NCBI GenBank assembly: GCA_036417435.1
Contig: CM070904.1
Location: forward strand, 45,577,908-45,641,907
Length of the DNA stretch: 64,000 nt
Direction: 5' to 3'
Source: Inia geoffrensis
Taxonomy: Eukaryota > Chordata > Mammalia > Artiodactyla > Iniidae
Positions within the stretch are counted from its first letter, which is position 1. Every line of letters begins with the position of its first letter. The notes beneath the pieces were generated by a model. That model ran no database searches and had not been told where the DNA came from. It saw only the letters and a program-made list of their open reading frames with translations. Shown here one piece after another: positions 47,938-59,530 of the stretch. Position numbers and translations under genes: made by a program.

Positions 47938-48649
47938 TCTTCAATCCCAAAGAACCTCTAGTGACTAAAGTTAATAAGCTATATTCAATTAGGTAAATTT
48001 TCTGAGAGGCTAACTTAAAATCCTTTTCCCCCGATGGTGAAGTGAACTGGCATTTATGTGATAGCTAAATGACTAAAAAGCCCTTCAGGCAGTATAGACT
48101 ATATTTTGGTAGGAATGGGGAGAGTGCTACTTTCTGAAGGGTATAGCCCAATCTTCGCTTCAATGACAAAATTGCAGAGAAGATTAAAACAAAATAGCTT
48201 GAATATTTACAGAAAAATATAAATATGCTTTTGTTTTCAAATATGTAGCTCCTGGAGCTGTTGGGGCCGGGAATGGGTTATTTTTCATATTTCCTCGTGG
48301 TGTGTCTTGTCCTCCTCATAAGAAGAATTGCCTTTTTCCTGTGACAGGGAAAGAGAAACATGAGCCCAGAGCCCAAATTCCTCAAGTTGACAGCAAGTAT
48401 GACTTTTATGGGTGCTACAAGAATATGATCTATTCACTTAGCAGCTAGAAAAGATTTTGTAATGCATATACCAGATTGTGAAAGGTCACCCTTGCTCTGA
48501 GGAAACAGCTGAGGGGAATCTGCATGTGCTCTGTGTGCAAAATATGAGGAACATATATCTGACCACGTGAGCACTGCTTCCCATAGACAGTGGTCAGACT
48601 GCTGTAGTCATCTACTGTTGATGCATATATGCAAATCCCAGAATTGAAA
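47241..48649. other. Non-coding DNA containing an (AC)n microsatellite
   Basis: (CA)n at 47895-47936, about 20 units with one CAA break near the end. No exon or interspersed repeat recognised elsewhere. Confidence 0.6.
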
Positions 48650-48790
48650 AGACCCAAAAGACTATCCGGTTCAATCTTTTCATTTTATAAATGAAGAAAT
48701 TCAGATGTGTAAAGGTTATTCCTTTTCCAAATACCTTGCTAGAAATACGTGGAAAAGCAAATATTAGAACCCAGCATTCCTCATTTTTAT
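48650..48790 (-). mobile_element. Probable MIR-like fragment
   Basis: TTTTCATTTTATAAATGAAGAAATTCAG followed by TTAGAACCCAGC is the pattern left by MIR-class SINEs in complement; family assignment is tentative. Confidence 0.45.
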
Positions 48791-48954
48791 TTTTTTGATC
48801 CTTCCATTACACTTTCATGACATATACTGATAGTCTATAAATATGGAGATTGCATAGTAAATATAAGAGGGAGGACATATTTCCACCTTTCTCTGTCAAG
48901 GGAATGGGACAAAATATATGAATGGGATGTCTGCTACACCATGAAACAGACTAA

Positions 48955-49165
48955 CAGTAGCTGACCTTTATCAAGTGCTTGTTATGTGCCAGGCCCTGTT
49001 CTAAATCTCTCATAGGCATTTATTCATTTATTCCTTCAATAACCCATTGAAATAAGTAGTATCATTACCAGTTTTTAGATTAAAAAACAGGGAGGGGCAC
49101 ACAGGCTGAATAATGTCCCCAAGACCACATAGCTTGAAACTAGTACAGAGTTTGCATTGTAACAG
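48955..49165 (-). mobile_element. MIR SINE, minus strand
   Basis: TTTATCAAGTGCTTGTTATGTGCCAGGCCCTGTTCTAA is a strong MIR 3' end in complement. It is followed by AACCCATTGAAATAAGTAG and TGTCCCCAAGACCACATAGCTTG. Confidence 0.85.
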
Positions 49166-49694
49166 CCATGTAACACTCTTCCTAGGTCCTCTGAAATAGA
49201 TACCAAGAGTGACAACATCTCTTTCATTTGAAATCTATAACTTTCCTCATTGACTGAGAGTAGCTGTCTTTTCAGGCGTCTGGGTTGGATTATGTAGACA
49301 GGTACCTGTTTTAGTTTTTGATTCATTACTTCACTCTTGGTTAATACTGACTGAGTGGATTATGCCTCATTGTATCACTACTTAAAACACAGAACTTTCA
49401 AAAATTATAAATTCATATTAACCCTAAAAGTCTATATAATCATTAATTCAGTCACTAATTACAGAGTCCCTATTATCTCTCAGGATCAGTCCTAGTCGAT
49501 GAGCAAAAACGAAGAGTACTCTGGTCCTAAAGGAGAAGGACAGAGGGGATACTTTGCCTGGTTCACTTTTTAAAAACTTTACATCCAATAAAACTTTCTT
49601 CTTTTTGGCGCATAATCCTACGAGACTGACAAATGCACGGGGTTCTGCTAAACAACCAGAATAAGTAACACAATCAGATTAAATAACAAATCTA
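49166..49694. other. Unassigned non-coding DNA
   Basis: Nothing recognised. The 83-codon minus-strand frame at 49075-49326 runs into the MIR and is not a gene. Confidence 0.5.
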
Positions 49695-50440
49695 TTCTCT
49701 ATAGTTGTGTTGCCTCTTTGCGGTCAGCACTTCTAGTGCCCCCAAGCCCTGGCAAACACTGATCTTGCATTCCTATAGTTTTCCTTTTCTATTAGAATGT
49801 CATATAAATGGAATTACAGAGTATGTGGCATTTTTATTCTGGCTTTTTTCATTTAATGCATTTGTGATTTGTTGTGTGTGTGTATCAGTAGTACATTGCT
49901 TTTAAACCTCAGTACTATCCCATGGTATGGATGGAACACTCTTTGTTTACCCATTCACCAATTGGAGGACATTTGGGTTGTTTCCCATTTTTGGTACTTA
50001 TGTACAAAATTACTATAAACATTCGCATACAGATTTCATATTAACATAAGTTTAATTTCTCTTAGGTAAATGCTTAGAAGTGGAAATTCAGGGTCATATG
50101 GTAAGGGTAATTTTAACTTTATAAGACACTGCCAAGGTATTTCCCAAAGTGGCTATTACATTCTGCACTTCCACCAGCAGTGTATGAGAGTTTCAATTTC
50201 TCCACGTTTTCACAAGCACTTGGTATTGACAGTTTTCTTTTTTTTTTTTAATTCCCAGCCTTTCTAATAGGTGTGTAGTGGTACCTCAATGTGGTTTTAA
50301 TTGGTATTTATCTAATGACTGATGATACTGAGGATCTTTTCATACCCTGTTTTTCATCCTTATATCTTTTCTGGTGAAGTGCTGTTCAAACCTTTACTTC
50401 GTTTTTAATTGGGTTGTTTTCATATTATTGGCTTTTGAAC
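49695..50440 (-). mobile_element. Ancient L1 (L1M-type) ORF2 end and 3' UTR
   Basis: Complement of an old L1 ORF2 C-terminus: TACCCATTCACCAATTGGAGGACATTTGGGTTG, CATATGGTAAGGGTAATTTTAAC, CCACCAGCAGTGTATGAGAG, GTACCTCAATGTGGTTTTAAT. It parallels 2880-3330 of the young L1 but is far more diverged and interrupted by a T-run at 50239. No open frame survives. Confidence 0.85.
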
Positions 50441-50477
50441 TCCCTCATTTATCACTGGCAATGGTTCAATTCTTGGA

Positions 50478-50600
50478 TGACTCTGCTTCTATTGTTCCTA
50501 CACTTGACTAGTCATCATAGTCACCTAGAGAGCTTGTTAAATACAGTTTTGAGGCTCTATCTCAGAGTTGACTGAATCAGAATCTTCAGAGGCTAAGTCT
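50478..50600 (+). mobile_element. MER5-like DNA transposon fragment
   Basis: CATCATAGTCACCTAGAGAGCTTGTTAAATACAG and ATCTCAGAGTTGACTGAATCAGAATC follow the MER5A core; ends are not defined. Confidence 0.62.
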
Positions 50601-50639
50601 CAGAAATGGGAAAAAAAACAAAACAAGAAAACCCTCCCT

Positions 50640-50770
50640 ATGTTGAAATACAAATGTATGACAAGATATCATTACAGTCCTAAGAGAATAGCTAAAATCA
50701 CGATTAAAAAACAATGTCAATATCAAATTCTGGTGAGGATGTGGAGAACCTTTTCTGGAATTTGAAAGGT
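50640..50770 (+). mobile_element. Ancient L1 ORF2 fragment, plus strand
   Basis: Reads as a worn L1 ORF2 C-terminal stretch (MTRYHYSPKRIAKITIK... then MWRT), corresponding to 37555-37640 of the younger copy. It points opposite to the old L1 at 49695-50440. Confidence 0.7.
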
Positions 50771-51679
50771 ATAAGTGAATAAAGGTCCAAATCTTACTGA
50801 TTTTATGCATCTCAGAACTTAAGGATGACTTATTTTATCCTATTCTTAGAATGACATAATCATAGAATGACAGAGCTGGAAAAGATATAATACATTCACT
50901 CTCAGTTTATTTTCTTATACAAACTAATAGACAAACTTGGGTCCAAAGAGCTGAAGGAGAAAACGCTTCAAGAGGAAAAGCATTTAGTTAAAATAAATGA
51001 AGGGGGGCAAAAAATGAAACACCTGCCCTTAATCCAGACTTGTTCAGAAGTTACTCTGGAAATGTCTCTCATTTTCAAAGCCCTCAACTCCCAATATTTT
51101 TCCACCATATTTGAAGCTCTAGAAATCCTATCCTATTTCTCTTCAATACTTTTTATCCCACACAGCATCTTTTTGATAAACTCTAATCCATACTTCCCTA
51201 ACTTTAGAATCCTGTCGGTTTCTGAAGATTGTCCCATTTGTATTTTTCTCTTTTTTTTTTTTTGTTCTCAAAACTAGTTGCTGTAACTAATTTCTGTTGA
51301 AACAGGAAGATTAAAGAGGCTGAATGTATTAGAGCTTGAAATAAAGACCTCTTCTTTACTCAAATGGCTAAACACTGACTTCTTTAACTTCTTTCTTTCC
51401 TATCCATTTTTTACTCTCTCCCACTACCTTTGAAACATATTCATAATCAGTCCTTTATAGAAAGGAATCTGCAGGTTCAGTTTGTGTTTTGATTTAATGT
51501 TTGAATTTTAATGCATCTGTACGGACTGTACACATTTCCATATGTGTGTATTTCTTACATGGTAAGTCCTTGAAGGTGGTGACTGGGTAGAATGCAGCTC
51601 TGTAAGTCATCTTGAACAAAACCAGTTGCAGTTATGCTTCTCATCAATGTTATGAAGACATACAACAATAAGTCATATT
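50771..51679. other. Unassigned non-coding DNA
   Basis: 50860-50960 (GACAGAGCTGGAAAAGATATAAT...) resembles a common ancient SINE-like repeat, but I cannot place it securely. No exon seen. Confidence 0.45.
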
Positions 51680-51692
51680 AAAAAGCCGTCAA

Positions 51693-51904
51693 GGGCTTCC
51701 CTGGTGGCGCAGTGGTTGAGAGTCCACCTGCCGATGCAGGGGACACAGGTTCGTGCCCCGGTCTGGGAAGATCCCACATGCCACGGAGTGGTTGCGCCCG
51801 TGAGCCATGGCCGCTGAGCCTGCGCGTCCGGAGCCTGTGCTCCGCAACGAGAGAGGCCACAGCAGTGAGAGGCCCATGTACCGCAAAAAAAAAAAAAAAA
51901 AAAA
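51693..51904 (+). mobile_element. Short cetacean SINE, plus strand
   Basis: Full head and body, ending CCATGTACCGC, followed by an uninterrupted A-tail of about 25 bases that runs into the TSD. TSD AAAAAGCCGTCAA (51680-51692) and AAAAAGCAGTCAA (51905-51917), one mismatch. The long pure A-tail suggests a relatively recent insertion. Confidence 0.96.
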
Positions 51905-51917
51905 AAAAAGCAGTCAA

Positions 51918-53077
51918 TATTTGCTTCTTATGTCCATTAAGGCAAGAAATGTGAATTGAAAACCGCTGCTAAACATATTGATGGTTGTAATTTAAGTAAA
52001 TTTATGGAGTAGACTATTAGAGGGCTTACATATTTAGTAATGATTTTCATCCTTTGCTCATTATATAAAACCTTAAATGATAAATGGCCCTGGAATATTT
52101 TCACAATTAAGTTGATACTGCGAAAGCAGTGAAAATGAGATAGCTGATATCTGGGGGCTAGAATATCATGAAGGAATATTGTGAAAAGCAGCATAAGCTT
52201 TACAGGTATAAGGCAATCTAAATCCTGAATTACTGAATTTGACCTTCCGGAGCACGTACTGAAACCAGGGACCCAGCTAATAAAGGCACAGGATAGATTT
52301 GTGTCGGGGATGGAGTGGGGTACAAGGCAAATATAGTAAAGTTATTTGTGTAAGATTTTTATTAGAGATGATATGCCTGGGACTCATGACCTAGAGAGAA
52401 ATCACTCTTGATGATGAGGGCAGGCATCGGTGATATTAGTTATCTTGAAATTGGGGCTGGTTGTTCTAAATATTTAGTACCAACCAGTGTCATTGAAGTA
52501 CTTTAGCTTTTTCCAGCCACAATTTATTAGATATTTGAAATCCAAATACCCCTCAGTCCCACTCAAACCTATTTTTATCTCAGCTGATGTCACAATTTTG
52601 TTCTTATAGACCTGTCAAAGGCAATTTTTTAAGGTTGCAGCATAATTTCAAGCTTTTCATGTTATTTCTTACACCACCACATATTTTCACTCTGAATCAT
52701 ATACTTTAACTGTTTGTCATGTATGTGCTTTTTACAAGTCTGCATACCAGTCTTCGGTTTATTCTGTTTCTGTGTTGACCTTACCCATTATATGATATGA
52801 CTTTTTTGTGTGTGTGCTTAGAATGAGATACATGTGCCCATGCGAGATAGACTGACAGACACATACCATAAATCACTGGAATAATTTGTATTCTCATGTT
52901 ATTGCTGAACTGAATACATCTAGAAAAAGCAGATGTATTTGGAGAAAAGCTGATATTCCTTATTCATTGATAGGATTCACTTAGTGTATTGGCTTTCTCA
53001 AGAAAAGTGACATGTTGTCAACTGTTCTTCCTATTCCCCACAACTGCTTTCCCAAATTCTCCTTCTTCCATTATTCA
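51918..53077. other. Unassigned non-coding DNA
   Basis: No repeat or exon recognised. Confidence 0.5.
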
Positions 53078-53082
53078 GCATC

Positions 53083-53479
53083 TACCACAGGTTGAATCAT
53101 GCCCCCGAATTCATATGTTGAAGCTCCAAATCCCAGTACCTCAGACTATGAACTTATTTGGAAATAGAGTTGTTGCAAAACATGGAGGGCCCCTAATTTA
53201 ATATGATCGGTATCCTTTAAAAGAAAAAATGCCAGACAGACATGCACACAGGGAGAATGCTTTGTAAAGACTGGAATTGCCCTACCACGAGCCAAAGAAC
53301 TGCCCGATGCTAGGAGGAAACTTGGAACAGATCTTTCCCTAGCACCTTCAGAGGGAGCATGGACCTGCCAACACCTTGATTTTGGACTTCTAGCCACAGA
53401 ACTATGAGAATAAATTTCAGTTGTTTAAGCCACTTGGTGTGTGGTACTTTGTTACCAGCACCCATGGCAAACTAACAGA
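53083..53479 (+). mobile_element. MLT1A-like (ERVL-MaLR) solo LTR
   Basis: GGTTGAATCATGCCCCCGAATTCATATGTTGAAG, CCAGTACCTCAGACTATGAAC, TTATTTGGAAATAGAG, TTTAATATGATCGG, GAATGCTTTGTAAAGAC, ACACCTTGATTTTGGACTTC, GAATAAATTTCAGTTGTTTAAGCCAC, GTACTTTGTTA: the MLT1A order end to end, 397 bp. A 5-bp TSD GCATC flanks it (53078-53082 and 53480-53484), the size expected for this class. No internal sequence is present, so it is a solo LTR of an ancient retrovirus-like element with no coding capacity. Confidence 0.92.
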
Positions 53480-53484
53480 GCATC

Positions 53485-54239
53485 TAACCACGATTCCTAC
53501 AGAAGTCAATAGATAGGCACCAACTCAACCAATTTCCTCCTTCCTGGCTATTGCATCATCTGTAGCTTCACCTGCTCCACCCTCCTGTTTGAATGCATGT
53601 GTTAATCCTTCTATCCCATGCAAACCTCTCCACCATTGCTCTTTATCCCATCCTTTCCCATCAATTCAGTTCCTATTTCTGAATTATATATCACCAATCT
53701 CTTAATCTCGGCTGAATCCTGTCCCTCAGCTGATAACCATGGTCAGGTGTTTGCCTATTCAACAGCTGGAGAGAGTGACCACGACTTGCTGCTGTTTCTT
53801 AGCATTTTATCAAATCTGGTCTTCAGCCTTCTTACCTGTGGAAACTATTATCCTAAACATCATCAGCCATGTAATTATTTAGTACAAAACAATTTTAACT
53901 ATCTTCTTACTCTTTTTTCTTAAATTTTTGACCCCAAAATATGTCTTTGGTGATATCTCTCTTTTTTCTTCCTTCCTTTCTTTCTTGTTTTGTTTTTGTT
54001 TTGTTGTTGCTGTTGTTTTTACAAAAATTACATTTATACATACAGGGCTTTGAGCCCTACAGCGTAGGGCTCTCCTTTGTGGAAGACACTGAGGCTTCTT
54101 GGGGTAGGACCCATCTTGGGTCATCTCTGCATTCAGCTCAACGTGGCTTAGATATAGGCTGCAGATACAGCCAACGGAAGACTGGAGACATCATGCCATC
54201 CCCCCTTCTTACCATTCTCTCAGCTGCTGGCTTGATTGA
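53485..54239. other. Unassigned non-coding DNA
   Basis: Open frames at 53618-54243 on both strands lack domains. A pyrimidine-rich tract with (TTTTG)n lies at 53958-54020. No repeat family recognised. Confidence 0.5.
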
Positions 54240-54284
54240 TTGATTGATAATTGATATTATTAAGATAATTGATATTATTAAGCT
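54232..54284. repeat. (GATT)n and duplicated GATAATTGATATTATTAA
   Basis: A TTGA/GATT tetranucleotide run leads into two adjacent near-perfect copies of an 18-bp unit, immediately left of the hairpin. Confidence 0.85.
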
Positions 54285-54347
54285 AAATTAAGAAGCTCAT
54301 TATCAATCAATCAATTGATAATTGATTGATAATGAGCTTCTTAATTT
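54285..54347. repeat. Perfect 27-bp inverted repeat (hairpin)
   Basis: Left arm 54285-54311 and right arm 54321-54347 are exact reverse complements, beginning AAATTAAGAAGCTCATTATC and ending with the matching complement. They are separated by 9 bp (CAATTGATA). No coding frame crosses it, and the flanks are not a known transposon end. Confidence 0.96.
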
Positions 54348-55424
54348 TTAACACTATTCGGCATATGATTCTGTCTGCTATTCTTCTTTAAGGAATCTCT
54401 TCTTACCTGACTTCTATAATACTACTTGACCAGGATTCTCTCCCGACTTTTTAAACTACTTTTTTTTTTGGTACCTCATCCTGACCTCAACGTTTCTCAA
54501 TCTTAAATGACTAGGAAAATATCTCAGTTCCCTCCAGCTATGAGACCTGGCCACCATCCTCGGCCCATTGAGAATCATTACAATCCCCAGATGCCAAGAT
54601 GTTCCCAATTTAATTCCTATAATTTGTGTGACAAATTTTTTTTTCTTTTGAAATGTAACGTAATACAATATTTAGTAGGATCATTTAAACTATATTCCTC
54701 CAGAAATTGGATAATTGCCTGACTGCCTCACCCCACAATTCTATCTTAAAGATGTGTTCAGTCCTTTACTAACACTCTTGAACTTCTTACTGTAAGTACT
54801 GAAGTAAGTACTTCTTACTTTACCTTCTTTCTCTGTGGCCTGTTTCATCTATTTCCATAGACACATTATTCTATATTTCATTATTCCATACAGCCATTAA
54901 GGATATATAGATGTCGGATATATAGATATCAATATATACATATATGCCTGTAACTATTTTGTTTGAATACACTGTTTTCTCCTAGTATCCATTCCTTCCC
55001 ATCTCCCTAACCCCACACATTTCCTCTTTGTTGTCAAAGCAGAGATTGGTTAGGGTGTTGGCCCTCATCCAAGCAGTTAACCGGCCAGAAAAAAAACCTG
55101 ACTGTGATCCCAGCTCCTTCGGTGCAACATAATCTAAACGATTCTGGTCGTTTCATTCTCCTTCTGCAAACTGGTTTAGGTAGTGGCCTGTGTCCCAGTC
55201 ATGACAATGAGATGAGATTTCCTCTTTGAAGACGATGAAGAGGATTTCCCACTAATAAAGTCAAATGGCAGAGGGGAATTAACACGAAGGTCTGATACTG
55301 AATTAAGGCAGGTTCCCAACCTTAAAACACCTTATTCTATAATAATTACTCCTTTCATTGTTAAAACCATTTTATCCGGTTATCTATCACTAGTAGCCAA
55401 AAGTATACCCCTTAACCAAGATGC
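54348..55424. other. Unassigned non-coding DNA
   Basis: A small ATATAGATATC-rich patch near 54905-54945. Nothing else recognised with confidence. Confidence 0.5.
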
Positions 55425-56240
55425 TTTCACCTGAGTTCCAGACTCATATTTGCAAATACTCGTTTTCTGGTTTGATCACCTGTACCTCAAATATACGTAC
55501 TGTTCCATATATATATGGTTCAAAAGAGAACTCCTTTTGTTTCATCAACTCAACCTGATCTTCTGCCTGACTTTGGTTTGTGTGTTTGTCTTGAAATTAC
55601 AGTCACTAATGTCCCCAAAGCCAGGCCAGGAATTTGGAGTCATCTCCACCTCCGTTACATTGCATTTCCCAGGTGGCCACTGAGTCCTGATGAGTCTAAA
55701 TGCAAAACGTCAAATCTACCTTCCTTCTTACAGTTTTACCTGGAATCTTTGTGTTTCCTTGCCACCTAGTCGTTGCTTATTGGATCAGATGTGTGCACTG
55801 CTTTCACATTCACGCTTCTCAAACATTAATAGTTTTAAAAATCTTTATGAAAAGCATTATTACCAGTTCTTTTTTTTCCTGTTGCTTTTTGGAATGAACT
55901 ATTGATGCTATAATATCCGATTTGCTTATGAGCCCGCCTTCTTGCTTAATCTCTAAGCATATTCACACATACTCCAGCTATAGCTGTCTTCTGATCATTC
56001 CCTAAATATGCTGTGGGAACAAGTATGCTTTTATTTTACTGTTCCCTCTGTGCATAATGCCTTTCTTTTCTTACTGAGCTGACAAAATCCACTTTCAGTG
56101 GTTCCTCCTGTGTAAACACTTTGGGACACACTCCCTAGAATAATTCTTTGGGGAAATATTATTTCATTCATACGGCAAGCATATTATGTATCATTTGTAT
56201 CTTTAAATCTTACATGATTAATCATTGTAATTTAAATGTT
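55425..56240 (+). mobile_element. L2 LINE relic (two blocks)
   Basis: GAGTTCCAGACTCATATTTGC, CTGTACCTCAAATATACG, AAAAGAGAACTCCTTTTG and AATTTGGAGTCATCTCCACC match the L2 ORF2 end region in order. TTACTGTTCCCTCTGTGCATAATGCC and CAGTGGTTCCTCCTGTGTAAAC (56040-56120) fit the L2 3' end. Very diverged; the 70-85-codon frames here have no meaning. Confidence 0.6.
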
Positions 56241-56379
56241 CTTGAATTGAACAATTTTGTTGATAACTCCTAAATAGATAGTAGGATCTTTATTATTTGA
56301 ATACAAAATGATTAAATAAATATTACGTTCAAAAATTTAAGAAAACATAAGTGAACTTGCTATGATGTTAATCAATAAT

Positions 56380-56591
56380 TTTTTTTTTTTTTTTTTTGCA
56401 GTACGCAGGCTTCTCAGTGTTGTGGCCTCTCCCGTTGCAGAGCACAGGCCCCGGACGCGCAGGCTCAGCGGCCATGGCTCACGGGCCCAGCCGCTCCGCG
56501 GCATGTGGGATCTTCCCGGACCGGGGCACGAACCCGTGTCCCGTGCATCGGCAGGCGGACTCTCAACTACTGCGCCACCAGGGAAGCCCAG
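56380..56591 (-). mobile_element. Short cetacean SINE, minus strand
   Basis: Body 56398-56589 in complement with preserved CpGs (CCCCGGACGCGCAGG), and a T-run of 19 at 56379-56397. TSD TCAATAAT at 56372-56379 and 56592-56599 (8 bp, partly AT-rich). Confidence 0.95.
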
Positions 56592-56599
56592 TCAATAAT

Positions 56600-57204
56600 A
56601 CTTATAATGGGTAGCCACCTGCACTATAATAATAGTAGAATAGGGAATGTCATATAATTACAGTAACTATAAGCTTAGCAGTGTTTATCAAATAGTAGCT
56701 CTTCCATATTTTTTTAAATGAATTCTTCCAGATTTATGTATTAAATACATTGCATTTTGAAAAGCTGCAAAATTATTTAAGAATAGAAACGATTTATTGG
56801 TAGAATAAGGATATTTGATACAAAAATGCAATTAAATAATCATGGATGAGTAAAGATCTAAAATCCATTCCATCCATTTACCAATAATTTAAATGGGTAG
56901 GGTGTACTGTAGTACTCCTTTTCAGTGATACAATTAATGCCGTCCATAAACCAACAACAGTTGGACAAATAGTATTCAGCATTTCCTTTTTATAGCCATT
57001 TTCTTTAGTTTGATATGCTTTCCCAAGAAAAACTTCCCAGTTACACATTAATCACAAGACTTTGATGCGGAATTGAATCAGCTTCTCTATACAGCACGGC
57101 AGGACACCCATAATGGCTTCCTCCCCGCCGGTGGGCAATGGTGCACGTTCTACACTGAGAACCAGTGTGGCAATACTCCAGCCACTTCAAGGAATTTTCC
57201 CAGC
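56600..57204. other. Unassigned non-coding DNA
   Basis: Nothing recognised. Confidence 0.5.
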
Positions 57205-57410
57205 CCAGGTGGTTCTTAAACTTGGCTGCTCATCACAACCAACAGTGGGTTTTTAAAGAAATATAGGTGCCTGGGCCCCAATTATCAAGAGAAGCTAATT
57301 TCAGGATTCCTGAGTAATGGAGCCCACTAATGAGTTTTAAAACCTCCACAGGTTTTAAAACCTCCATGGATGCTTCTAATGCGTAGCTTGCGTTGGGAAG
57401 CACTATAACA
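57205..57410 (+). mobile_element. MER5-like DNA transposon relic
   Basis: GGTGGTTCTTAAACTTGGCTGCTCATCAC at the left, GGTGCCTGGGCCCCAATTATC inside, and TTGGGAAGCACTATAAC at the right give eroded inverted ends and a MER5-type core. It contains an 18-bp-period duplication, GTTTTAAAACCTCCA at 57334 and 57352. Confidence 0.7.
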
Positions 57411-57836
57411 CTTAAACTTGACATCTCAACTTTCCTTTTGAAGTTGGCCTCTTTATCATAATACGTGGTCAGGATAACCCACTACTTATGGGTTTTGCTT
57501 CTGTAACTCATAATTAGGTCTAATTGTTTTGGTGACAGTTTCATCTCTGGATTTGTCTTTCAAATGTCCTTTAACCCCTTGCTCTGTAATCCACAGGCCA
57601 ATCCCACCTTTTTCCCAAATCAATTCCCAAGTAACACAACATTACCCAAGGAACACTGCCCTAGACCATCCCTTGATAATATTTCCTTTCTCAACTGCCA
57701 TCATTAGAAGCAAAAATGGTGAGCATATAAGCCTTCAAAATTTGTCTTCTGCTCGGGGACTATTTAACATCACCTGTCATCAGACAGGAAGAAGCCCAAG
57801 CATTTCATGGCCAACTTAAGAATGAGAATGTTATGT
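57411..57836. other. Unassigned non-coding DNA
   Basis: A 96-codon frame (57529-57819) has no domain I recognise. Confidence 0.5.
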
Positions 57837-57852
57837 CGACCACTGACATTTT

Positions 57853-58066
57853 ATTTTATTTATTTATTTATTTCTGCGGTACGCGGGCCTCTCACTGTTG
57901 TGGTCTCTCCCGCCGCGGAGCACAGGCTCCAGACGCGTAGGCTCAGCGGCCATGGCTCACGGGCCCAGCCGCTCCGCGGCATGTGGGATCTTCCCAGACC
58001 GGGGCACAAACCCGTGTGCCCTGCATCGGCAGGCGGAGCCTCAACCACTGTGCCACCAGGGAAGTC
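57853..58066 (-). mobile_element. Short cetacean SINE, minus strand, (TTTA)n tail
   Basis: Body in complement with the GCGGTACGCGGG end near 57875 and a TTTATTTATTTATTT tail on the left. TSD CGACCACTGACATTTT (57837-57852) and CGACTACTAACATTTT (58067-58082), 14 of 16 matching. The head at the right is GGACTTCCCTGG, with one change. Confidence 0.95.
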
Positions 58067-58082
58067 CGACTACTAACATTTT

Positions 58083-59384
58083 TAAACATAATTCTCAGTT
58101 AATAAAGATAGTCCGGGGACTCAGTCTTATAAAAAGATATTTTTGAACAACTACACTTATTTTCTCTTACTCTCTGGACACAAGCTCTTAATACTATATT
58201 TATTAGTTTCTCTTTACCCGCTATTTTGAATGCCTAAATTCCTGTTTTTATACTCAATTGTAAGATGCTATGAAGTCTAAAAGATGCAAAAATGTGTATA
58301 GTCTTAAGATTCTCAAAATTTTAAATTGTCATTAACCAAAAAGACTGTTGTAACAGATTCCCTACAATCTTCTTATAAATTAAAATCTGTTCCACAATTT
58401 ACATATTAAATTTTCTTTCAATAAAGTAATAACAGTTACATTTAAAATGGACACTGCTGCTGTCATGGGTTAACTGTGAAACTTGGAAACTTTCACAGAA
58501 ACAACATACCTGTACAACTACCTTGGCAAAATCCTTGATATATCTGTTTTAATCACACAGATTCAAAGTGTTAAATTCACTAAGTATTATGTATAGTCAT
58601 GTTTTCCTAATAAAGAACAAAAATAAAGATTCATAACCCATTGTGATACTTCCATTGTATGTTCTGCAACACAGACTGGTACTACATAGCTCCACAGATT
58701 TTTTTTAATACAAGGACATATTTATACTCATAAACTGTGTTTGCTAGCTTGGCAAGGATGTTGGGTCACACAGATTACTATATGTAACTATGACATGGAT
58801 TAAAAAAAGACTCATTAATGCTGATAGGCATCAGGTTTTTCCTTTTATTCCTTTGTTCATGTTCACAAGTGCCTAAAGTGGAGAGATGCTAAAAAACAAA
58901 CACAGAAACAAAAATCACAGGGCTATTTTGAATTCTGTATTCCTGGAGAAAAACAACAAAGAGCAGATTTATTTTGGATTCACTTCCATATTGCTCTCTC
59001 TTTCAGAAAGCTTGGCTTTCCAAGTTCATCTAGCATAGTGGTTTTGGCCACTCTCATATCCTCCAGGGAATGCTGGGAAATGAGTTACAAAGACCAAGCA
59101 CCAGGCACATTGTGCCGTTTGTAAGTCTGGTTGAGAACTAAATAAGGATGGGGCACAGTTGCAGACACACAGCAGGTAGAGGATCACTTAAGAGATAACG
59201 GAAAGTAGCAGGATGATACGTTTAAAAGGAAAGAAAAAGTTCGGAACCTGAGGTGAAACCCTGGAGTGACAACGAAGCCTAGAAGAGTAAAAGAAACACA
59301 ATACTTAAATTCCACCTTGAAATCCCCAATCTGGAACAAGCAGGATTTGTAGGCTATTACTTACAATTAAAAGATGGTGAAGTC
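58083..59384. other. Unassigned non-coding DNA
   Basis: No exon or repeat recognised. 59060-59090 contains CCAGGGAATGCTGGGAAATG, a short CCCAGCATTCCC-like motif, without other promoter features. Confidence 0.5.
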
Positions 59385-59530
59385 TGGTGCAGAGGAAGTG
59401 ACACTGTACTGTGAATGCAGCCATCTGAATTCTGGTTCCAGCCCAGTCACTGACTTACACACCACTTAAAGGACGTTGTTTCACCTCTTTTGGTCCCATC
59501 CTTAAAATGACAGTGGTGGACTAAAAGTTT
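59385..59530 (+). mobile_element. MIR SINE fragment, plus strand
   Basis: ATTCTGGTTCCAGCCCAGTCACTGACTTAC, TTGTTTCACCTCTTTTGGTCCC and TTAAAATGACAGTGGTGGAC follow the MIR core. Confidence 0.65.

Noticed and set aside
53146..53397. 83-codon minus-strand open frame
   Set aside because: Falls inside the MLT1 LTR, antisense to it.
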